A stretch of 11,323 nucleotides of DNA from the NCBI GenBank assembly GCA_027023145.1, contig JALVWV010000159.1:1-11323 (forward strand). Direction: 5' to 3'. This DNA comes from Campylobacteraceae bacterium (GTDB lineage Bacteria > Campylobacterota > Campylobacteria > Campylobacterales > Sulfurovaceae). A program made the translations under genes and the position numbers. This document shows, one piece after another, positions 8,101 to 11,323 of this stretch (within the stretch, counting starts at the first letter, position 1; the number at the start of each line of letters is the position of its first letter). The notes under the pieces were generated by a model. The model was not told the origin of the DNA. It did no database searches and saw only the letters and a program-made list of their open reading frames with translations.

Positions 8101-9015
8101 ACGTTTGGATATTTTATCGGTATTGTCGTATGTATCATCTTTTTTGTAGTCAAATACGATCGGTTTGAGGCACTCATGGTTGCGGTCACAATAGGTGATT
8201 TTTTGGAGTTTTGAGTAGCGCTGATCACTTACGGAAGGGTTGATGCGGGAATAGCTCAGGTTGTAGGTGTAAAACAGCGCATCGTTTGTGTAAACATTGA
8301 TCGCTTTCAACAAGACATCGTGCACCCGCCTCCTACCGAAGAAGTAGTCGGTTGCCTTGTCATTTCTGCCGCCGTAATCAAACGTCACTTTGTATTGCTG
8401 ATAGCGTATTTCACGGGGGAGAATGGTATTGTTCTTCTGTCGATATGTATAGGTTATCGTATTGCCAAAACGATCCTTGACCGATGCCACCCACCAGCTG
8501 AGTGTACCGCGAGGGGTCTGGAGTTGGCTCTCACTTTTTGTGCCGTACTTATAAATGTAGCCATTGCTTTTCCAGACTTCCCATGAGGTGGGATTGGCGG
8601 AAGAGCCGCTGCGCACTATGCGGGTCGTTTTGTCGTGGTACAGACGGTATACACCGCCTCCGATATCGATCATCCTCTCTCCATCCAGACAAAAGTGATC
8701 GTGCGAAGAAAAATCGATGCCACCGCTGATGCCATCGATCTCTTTGGTAGCTGCACACCGGGAGATGACCGACAAACCGCTCAGGTGAAACCCCAACCCC
8801 ATGACTCCGTTTGAGCTCCCCTGCTTGTATGTGATGCTCAAAGAGGGGTTCAAACCGTTTTTCCCCTTGGGCACCGTGACGGGCAGCTGATAGACGGCGG
8901 TGCCGCTCTGGACTTTCAGCTCACCCTCGAGGGCTCCTACCAGCGCTGCGAACGATATACTCGTCATACCCAGCCACATCGCTACCAACCACACTGTTCT
9001 CACTATCCGTTTCAT
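1651..9015 (-). CDS. Giant Sec-exported SpvB/VCBS/RHS polymorphic toxin
   Basis: This single uninterrupted 2454-residue frame starts at ATG 9013-9015 with AGGAGG (plus-strand cctcct 9021-9026) five nt upstream. Residues 1-23 are a Sec signal peptide (KR, hydrophobic core, SFA end). Then come a SpvB domain (about 28-290), VCBS/FG-GAP-like Ca loops (about 320-815), a TcdB-middle-like segment (about 797-930), YD/RHS repeats to about 1490, a basic coiled-coil insert (1498-1762), further YD repeats, the RHS core end (GRFTSPD to NDPSG, D2108), a hydrophobic Gly/Ala linker (2112-2297) and a variable tip (2298-2454). The order matches TcB plus TcC of Tc toxins joined in one chain, a shell that encloses its toxic tip. 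It abuts the upstream gene with no spacer and overlaps its presumed immunity gene by 17 nt. It likely acts in contact-dependent competition or on host cells; route from periplasm to surface is not visible. Confidence 0.93.
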   Translation of the reverse strand: MKRIVRTVWLVAMWLGMTSISFAALVGALEGELKVQSGTAVYQLPVTVPKGKNGLNPSLSITYKQGSSNGVMGLGFHLSGLSVISRCAATKEIDGISGGIDFSSHDHFCLDGERMIDIGGGVYRLYHDKTTRIVRSGSSANPTSWEVWKSNGYIYKYGTKSESQLQTPRGTLSWWVASVKDRFGNTITYTYRQKNNTILPREIRYQQYKVTFDYGGRNDKATDYFFGRRRVHDVLLKAINVYTNDALFYTYNLSYSRINPSVSDQRYSKLQKITYCDRNHECLKPIVFDYKKDDTYDNTDKISKRTEIEDLISSDTIKNYIISDMNNDGYNDVCYYDGRLKCAMNRGKGSFDSADTWTDALNVDASEWKKIYDKGVLNDDRKEQVKKLKKKQMDISASLTLLDINHDGFTDYCAATEEGITCGLNDQGRRFVDDKKITTAFTIKDDYRFMDIDRDNDIDVCAFNDGKLMCLMNEGMTFETEKDIDYAGSHHGFDDNRTYRYEEAAILEDGEEPKIKTSGAPMPKPSMLDINGDGYMDICGFQDSSTNMYCALGTGFDHDNKVPTFGKFAIWGKHFPIGNNSIVYKASEEKRRGQEENTTRSFTRTFRFADLNNDGLQDVCYRHNNILLYRKVMTPLLPIPVPGSFGDYYECRINTGEKFLPPSRRIKLASKDWTYGKKEFETDDSDPLYQDMDGDGNEMDMSWVISMQENSIELKDKDGDGRVDFSAMIGHTLYVAHGTGSGFGRLQRVSDIDPHQDVTDEQKTVYINALKKFFNLKTVMDVVVALDGYGPVKQISDIDGKNNAEVCYRSMTGLSCIVINNSPLALLGSVTSSHGLKTEIAYGRVVSAGHYISSDDAVLPMVDRPADAFMVTSVTTDNAIGGTNSLRFDYGGYKVDLSEGRSGFASITQTDQAKNTRTVTEYYRDATPLSGKPKETRNYVGDRLISRTLYTYETIKENHPKYQSVRLKTKTTYVYTESGDTFSTTVEEYPAYDAYGYPTKTVKTITDTTGLDYTVTTETEYLHDTSDWLLGKPTMITVTHKRGGHEITKHTQMEYGDHGELIRQVLEPDSAEELTTEYIWNSDRTELTTRISDREGNTRESFTQMDAYGRVILARNPLGQTRTVTYDSMCSLPSVTTDIAGRKTRFAYDSQCRQVRQILPDGKTITTRYDWSDGIDLGVDYQEIGYADRDNSVYMVTVSSSTGEWSRKYYDALGRVIRTMTLGSGGVKVITDTVYDERGQIKAKTAPYFAGKFSQYMTDYVRYYRDDMGRVTKQVQPSKRGDIVTTIEYDGGRMTVHSPGDHTKITEKNALDQTIKITQNDGSVIRYDYDPMGKLIRTDANGKTIKIEYDKFGRKTQMNDPSLGKWKYYYNAFGEMVNVTAPDKNITVIKYDKLGRVTEKVLNGTTTKFVYDTAKNGIGKIASSTNGIVTKTYEYDTNGQTIATHQAIDDKEFDTYYAYDANNRLKEITYPSGLHQHYEYEPNGMLKSISLPKKDLWDYDYLQLEKALKATYKYIIKLEQRVSKLEDKIMALHKKAEEYRSDARYWAKKENTYASEISRLYRARRQIQAYTNKVSRKAYELRRKARYYRSKFKGLVLRFVRSAGGGYYYKNTDCTHHNWKGHCTRRNNAHITIPKWMVQGRDRYCVKKSKHRSTCKRGPARTIVVSKLYYDMADKYDKEKKSQESRVAAKNREINSKKSSKRYAAKQKARYIKLAKGMAQDARKQADQLRDILKELNNQKAAKEKLEEALKKRMQDPKEVFIWSATTRDAQGRINGELYGNGYLTTRYYDPSGTIDRVKTGMGETLIRDIRYGYDARNNIISKSDPLHGVMETYGYDDLDRITSWSYTNSRTRKTYDRTYTYDDAGNLIFKTGIGDMTYDEHNRLKSAGSDESFRYDANGNMLEGNGKRYTYTAFNKVARIDYAGGYQERMYDEADELVKQEFRDGRVIYHVGKGYELIEEKLFGGRIKRTMRHHIFAEDKVIAVHEKTIIDDQKQADKTAYIHRDILGSVDTVTDAHGKVVLRNEYTPYGERIPNDEGNHLFDSRHLRGYTGHRQIPEANLVDMNARIYDPVIGRFTSPDTMIPHPDRIQAYNRYVYVYGNPIKYNDPSGHFIGFLIGAAIFTIAATSDDPVIHKFGMLLGQLMMMGADMGMSAMAQGATVGFTTSFIASGGDMGQAILGALTTATSTGMSFGIGETFGHGFSLEGAFAHGTVQGMIAVMRGGKFQNGFINGFLGKISGSLTKSLFAGASPEAMTFGGGAIATIMGGVAAEATGGDFAEGALTAMVVFLYNEIGDYRLRQAKGSSYAPSDRMTDAQKLRRLQGKEPKRTKIRAMEVLNGCVKEHYFGYAVSGAAGGGLVYAGMPNIAKARAAGAMQSSRGTSYASKIGRSISNVKMPPDLKMPRSIWHFVTQQSSYVGLKTVGSTIGRVTPVIGEIILYYDTLNIGACCVSSY
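2125..2259 (-). repeat. RHS linker repeat, copy 1 (inside the main RHS gene)
   Basis: This is the main-gene copy of the 135-bp repeat also present at 1105-1239 and, in part, at 78-191. It encodes the end of the pretoxin linker, MTFGGGAIATIMGG to LYNEIGDY, with the GG-x-F-x2-GA pattern common just before RHS/CDI tips. Homology with copy 3 extends further upstream, to about 2365, with one gap. Confidence 0.9.
3730..4524 (-). other. Basic coiled-coil insert with Cys/His tip inside the YD-repeat shell (within CDS)
   Basis: Residues about 1498-1762 interrupt the YD repeats between LPKKDLW and WSATTRDAQGR, motifs that normally lie close together in RHS shells. The insert has two long Lys/Arg/Glu-rich helical arms with heptad-like spacing (about 1500-1600 and 1675-1760) and a central turn with four cysteines, C1614, C1623, C1645 and C1655, accompanied by several His and Trp. 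This suggests a helical hairpin with a disulfide- or metal-stabilised tip. The DNA is richer in A/T and T-runs than its flanks. It contains no YD motifs. Confidence 0.75.
6571..8058 (-). other. VCBS/FG-GAP-like Ca-loop repeats with paired cysteines (within CDS)
   Basis: Residues about 320-815 contain eight Asp-rich calcium-type loops: DMNNDG (D324), DINHDG, DIDRDND, DINGDG, DLNNDG, DMDGDG, DKDGDG and DIDGKNN (D797). At least five are followed by a short hairpin that begins and ends with Cys (for example DVCYYDGRLKC, DYCAATEEGITC, DVCAFNDGKLMC, DICGFQDSSTNMYC, EVCYRSMTGLSC). This fits blades of the TcB-type beta-propeller, each closed by a disulfide after Sec export. Confidence 0.8.
8146..8934 (-). 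other. SpvB domain (within CDS)
   Basis: Residues about 28-290 carry the SpvB (Salmonella plasmid virulence 65-kDa B) signature: G-x-L-x-V-x-SGTAVYQLPV, a VPKGKNGLNPSLSITY segment, SSNGVMGLGFHLSGLSVISR and later LDGERM and DRFGNTITYTY. The domain caps the cocoon in TcB-type proteins. Confidence 0.85.
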
Positions 9016-9555
9016 CTATTCCTCCTCTACCTGGATATTCAATTCGTCCATCATCTGCTCCACTTCGAGCATGGTCTCTTCTGCTTTTTTTACCTCTTGT
9101 TTGAGATCTTCCGGCGCGTTGGAGTCAAGTTGCAAATTGGCATACTCACGCTCAATCTCAGCTTTGATCGCTTCACCGTCTATTCCCTCTTTTTCGTTAA
9201 CGGTTGCCACCATTTGATCGGTTTCTTTGATGAGGGCTTCCAGCTCATCATCTTTGGCCGCGTCTGCTTTTTCAGTAGCTTGAATCTCTTTGAGATCCTC
9301 AATGATGTCTGCCTTGATCTCATAAGCTTCTTTGACCATGGCTCTCATCTCATCCGACATATTGCTCAGATTGGTGTCTGATGGCATGGTCGTAGTGTTA
9401 TCTTCGGGTATCGCTTCGGTTTCGTCGTTCGTGCTCACTGCGGCTTCGCAGTTGCTCTGCGGGATCGGTCTGTCCGGAGCCGGTTCGTAAAACGCCACAT
9501 AGTATCCTCCGGCCAGCAGCAGGATCAGCAGCAGGGTAGTCAGGGTTGTTTTCAC
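9016..9555 (-). CDS. Small membrane-anchored, acidic helical protein of unknown function
   Basis: From the GTG at 9553-9555 this gene encodes 179 residues. I prefer this start over an in-frame ATG 22 codons upstream because AGGAG lies six nt before it (plus-strand ctcct 9562-9566), it forms a GTGA overlap with the lnt stop, and it places the hydrophobic segment (TTLLLILLLAGGYYVAF) at the N-terminus as a signal anchor. There is no lipobox Cys, so it is not a lipoprotein. After a short Pro/Thr/Asp-rich spacer the rest (about 70-179) is Glu/Lys-rich helix, ending EEE, with strong net negative charge, probably periplasmic. No family recognised. The stop codon touches the ATG of the RHS gene, so the two are co-translated; a periplasmic chaperone, anchor or release factor for the RHS protein is a reasonable but untested guess. 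Confidence 0.8.
   Translation of the reverse strand: MKTTLTTLLLILLLAGGYYVAFYEPAPDRPIPQSNCEAAVSTNDETEAIPEDNTTTMPSDTNLSNMSDEMRAMVKEAYEIKADIIEDLKEIQATEKADAAKDDELEALIKETDQMVATVNEKEGIDGEAIKAEIEREYANLQLDSNAPEDLKQEVKKAEETMLEVEQMMDELNIQVEEE
9021..9026 (-). promoter_or_regulatory. Ribosome binding site of the RHS gene
   Basis: A perfect AGGAGG sits five nt before the RHS ATG, inside the last codons of the acidic-protein gene. It predicts efficient initiation of this very long gene and supports the chosen start. Confidence 0.75.
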
Positions 9556-11033
9556 ACTTTTCTCCTTTTTTTTGGTTGTAGATTTATGATGATCGCCAGA
9601 AACACACTCAGCAGAATCCATCCGAATAGTGGTGCATTTCCATACCGGTCATACGGAGTCGTTCCTGTCCGGGGGATAACCTCCTGCTGGAGATAATGTG
9701 TCCCTTTCTGCGTCTGGACGGCATGGGCACCCCCAAGAAATGGGATAAAGGCTGATGTACCACGATTGGCCACGTATATCATGGGTTTGCGACTCTCCAT
9801 CGCCCGGATTTGAGCTACCTGAAACAGATAGGGGTTTGCCCAGGAGTTTGAAAACCATCCGAGATCACTCACATGAAGCAAAATATTGGCGTGTGCAGCG
9901 GCACGCCTGAGCTCATCTCCGAACAAAATCTCATAACAGATGGAAGGGGCATACACCGTGGTGTTGATCTCAAAAGTGCCTTGACCCTCTTCTCCGACCA
10001 GGTCATCCATGGGAAAAGCAGGCAGGAAACGTTCAAACTTTTTGAGCCAGGCAGGGGTATATTCACCGAAGGGCATCAGATGGCGCTTGGTATAGACGGT
10101 TGTTTGAGTCGACGCTTTCATGATCGTATTGTACGATCCGTTTCTTCCTCTGCGGTAGGTGCCGAAGAGCACTTCTGATCCGTTTTGTTTCAGCGGAGCA
10201 AACCCCTCCTGTAGGTATCGGGATACTTCCTGATAATCGGTACTGACCGACGACTCCGGCCAGACGTTCAATGTCGCCATCGGCTCGAGGCGGGAGAGAT
10301 ACTGAAAGGTTCGCATACGCTTGACGATGTTGTATGTTTGGGATTTGTCATGCACCCCGAAATGAGACTGGATGATCCGTACGGAGATGGGTGTGTCCAT
10401 CGGCTGGGTAAACGGAGTGCTTTTGAGGGCATACGATCCGAGCCACACGATTACAGATATCACTGCCCATACGACAAAATATCGAAAGCTCTTCCGGCTG
10501 ACCCACAGTACGCCCAGTGCACACACAAGATAGAGAAGATACCCCACCCCCAGCGAACCGACAAGGGGAAGGTACCCTTCCAGTCCCCCCTGCGACAAAG
10601 CATCCGCCGGCAGAAGCCAGGTAAACCCCGTAGCAAACCATGTACGCAGCCAGTCAAAAAATACGGCAAGCCCGGGTAGTATCATTACCAGCCATACAGC
10701 GTCTGAGTCAAACCATTGTCTGATCCAGACCGATACCAGCGCGAAGAGAGCAAAATAGAGAGACAAGAATGCAACAACAACCAACAATATGATCAAATAA
10801 GATAAAGCAGCACTCCCCTCATAGTTGTCCAATACCGAAAACAACCAATACGTTCCAATACCGAAATAACTCACACCAAATGCCAATCCAATCACAAAAG
10901 CCTGCAATGGGCGCTGAACTCTCAACAAGATAGAGAAAAATACAAAAAAAGACAAAGGAAGGAGAAAGGCATAATTGTAGGGTGGATAAGAAAAAACTGC
11001 CAAAGCGCCAAAGATCAATGCTATCGCAAACAT
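9552..11033 (-). CDS. lnt: Apolipoprotein N-acyltransferase
   Basis: Lnt is the inner-membrane enzyme that transfers an acyl chain from phospholipid to the N-terminal cysteine of lipoproteins, the last step of lipoprotein maturation in Gram-negative bacteria. The 493-residue product has about six or seven N-terminal membrane helices, a periplasmic nitrilase-type domain (about 215-450) and a C-terminal anchor helix followed by KKRRK. The catalytic triad is visible: E260 (WPESS), K316 (TKRHLMPFGEY) and C366 (SICYEILFGDE). Length and motif order match complete Lnt proteins. ATG at 11031-11033 has AAGGA eight nt upstream. It is first in the operon, sharing a GTGA overlap with the acidic-protein gene. 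Pairing a housekeeping enzyme with a toxin operon is unusual, and lnt itself shows no sign of transfer. Confidence 0.97.
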   Translation of the reverse strand: MFAIALIFGALAVFSYPPYNYAFLLPLSFFVFFSILLRVQRPLQAFVIGLAFGVSYFGIGTYWLFSVLDNYEGSAALSYLIILLVVVAFLSLYFALFALVSVWIRQWFDSDAVWLVMILPGLAVFFDWLRTWFATGFTWLLPADALSQGGLEGYLPLVGSLGVGYLLYLVCALGVLWVSRKSFRYFVVWAVISVIVWLGSYALKSTPFTQPMDTPISVRIIQSHFGVHDKSQTYNIVKRMRTFQYLSRLEPMATLNVWPESSVSTDYQEVSRYLQEGFAPLKQNGSEVLFGTYRRGRNGSYNTIMKASTQTTVYTKRHLMPFGEYTPAWLKKFERFLPAFPMDDLVGEEGQGTFEINTTVYAPSICYEILFGDELRRAAAHANILLHVSDLGWFSNSWANPYLFQVAQIRAMESRKPMIYVANRGTSAFIPFLGGAHAVQTQKGTHYLQQEVIPRTGTTPYDRYGNAPLFGWILLSVFLAIIINLQPKKRRKV

Positions 11034-11162
11034 TCCAGAAGTCCTTATTGTTTCATAACGATTGTATCTGATAGCTCTCTCTCTCTTTAAAAAGTATTAA
11101 ACTAATATAAAAAATAAATATTTGTGTAGAAAGGTAACAATTATTTTTGATCTTGCCAATAG

Positions 11163-11168
11163 TATAAT
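11163..11168 (+). promoter_or_regulatory. Candidate -10 box (TATAAT) for the plus-strand gene
   Basis: A consensus TATAAT lies 74 nt before the plus-strand start codon. No good -35 box is seen at 16-18 nt upstream, only T-rich DNA, which some bacteria tolerate. Confidence 0.4.
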
Positions 11169-11181
11169 CATAAGGATTTGA

Positions 11182-11204
11182 GCTCCCCCGAATTATGGGG
11201 GGGC
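11182..11204 (+). other. G/C hairpin in the leader of the plus-strand gene
   Basis: GCTCCCCC and GGGGGGGC pair over eight positions (one G-T) around a short A/T loop. It lies between the candidate -10 box and the start codon, so it would be in the 5' leader. No T-run follows, so it is not a typical intrinsic terminator. Confidence 0.45.
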
Positions 11205-11242
11205 AGAGACTTCATGGGGAAAATAGTGTATGATTCTCTATC

Positions 11243-11323
11243 ATGAATTCCAAACATATTCTCTTGCTTTTTCTTATCATAACCGTCCAGCTGGCTGCCC
11301 ATCCTCTCCAGGAAGCGATCGAC
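11243..11323 (+). CDS. Start of an exported protein (partial, cut by window end)
   Basis: Only 27 codons are present. They begin MNSKHILLLFLIITVQLA and look like a cleavable Sec signal peptide with a likely cut near QLAA/HP, followed by HPLQEAID. The family cannot be told from so little; a helical repeat protein would fit the start of the mature part. The ribosome site is poor (a GGGGA about 22 nt upstream), and the ATG lies in a small ATGAT-TCTCT-ATCAT dyad (11230-11244). An alternative ATG at 11230 opens another frame without signal-peptide character. It is transcribed away from the lnt operon. Confidence 0.6.
   Translation, partial: MNSKHILLLFLIITVQLAAHPLQEAID

Larger units (their letters stand above)
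11034..11242. promoter_or_regulatory. Divergent intergenic promoter region
   Basis: This 209-bp A/T-rich spacer separates lnt from the divergent plus-strand gene and must hold both promoters. On the minus strand, TATATT (11104-11109) and TAATAC (11094-11099) are possible -10 boxes for lnt without clear -35 partners. The lnt leader contains a (CT)6 run at 11075-11086. No operator or RNA gene is recognised. Confidence 0.5.

Noticed and set aside
9555..9621. Longer acidic protein starting at the ATG at 9619-9621
   Set aside because: It would add 22 polar residues before the membrane anchor and overlap lnt by 70 nt; the GTG at 9553-9555 has a good AGGAG.
11182..11204. Intrinsic terminator in the divergent spacer
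   Set aside because: No T-run follows the stem on either strand, and no gene reads into it from either side.
1..11323. tRNA, rRNA, CRISPR array or origin
   Set aside because: No cloverleaf with a TTCGA arm, no regular spacer-repeat pattern and no iteron cluster was seen on reading both strands.

Overview
This window reads almost entirely from the minus strand. It holds one apparent operon whose main product is a 2454-residue, Sec-exported SpvB/VCBS/RHS polymorphic toxin. Behind it lies an array of displaced RHS C-terminal toxin/immunity cassettes. The host is a Gram-negative bacterium, because a complete apolipoprotein N-acyltransferase gene (lnt) heads the operon. Moderate GC, A/T-rich intergenic DNA and good Shine-Dalgarno sites would suit a free-living Campylobacterota relative, but the sequence does not settle the taxon.

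Layout in transcription order (right to left). At 11243-11323 a plus-strand gene starts with a signal peptide and runs off the window. A 209-bp divergent A/T-rich spacer separates it from lnt (9552-11033). A GTGA overlap leads into a small membrane-anchored, very acidic helical protein (9016-9555). With no spacer at all follows the RHS giant (1651-9015): signal peptide, SpvB domain, eight Ca-loop VCBS/FG-GAP-like repeats with paired cysteines, TcdB-middle-like region, YD repeats, a 265-residue basic coiled-coil insert with a Cys/His-rich tip, more YD repeats, the RHS core terminus (DPSG at 2108), a Gly/Ala-rich pretoxin linker and a 157-residue toxin tip. A 17-nt overlap leads to a DUF1493-type presumed immunity gene (1269-1667).

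Downstream, the end of the RHS linker is repeated. A second copy (about 1105-1239) is fused to a different toxin tip, probably a BECR-fold RNase (667-1233), followed by its own presumed immunity gene (212-673). A third copy (78-191) is cut off at about position 77 by unrelated DNA. Copies 1 and 2 diverge in sequence immediately after a common LYN(E/D)I(G/A)DY junction. This is the arrangement expected of tip switching by homologous recombination.

Reading of the system (inference): the product resembles a TcB-TcC cocoon fused in one chain, exported by Sec, with an exchangeable tip and a reserve cassette behind it. The acidic anchored protein encoded just ahead of it, and the strongly basic coiled-coil insert in the shell, may form a matched pair; I cannot name a described system with this combination.
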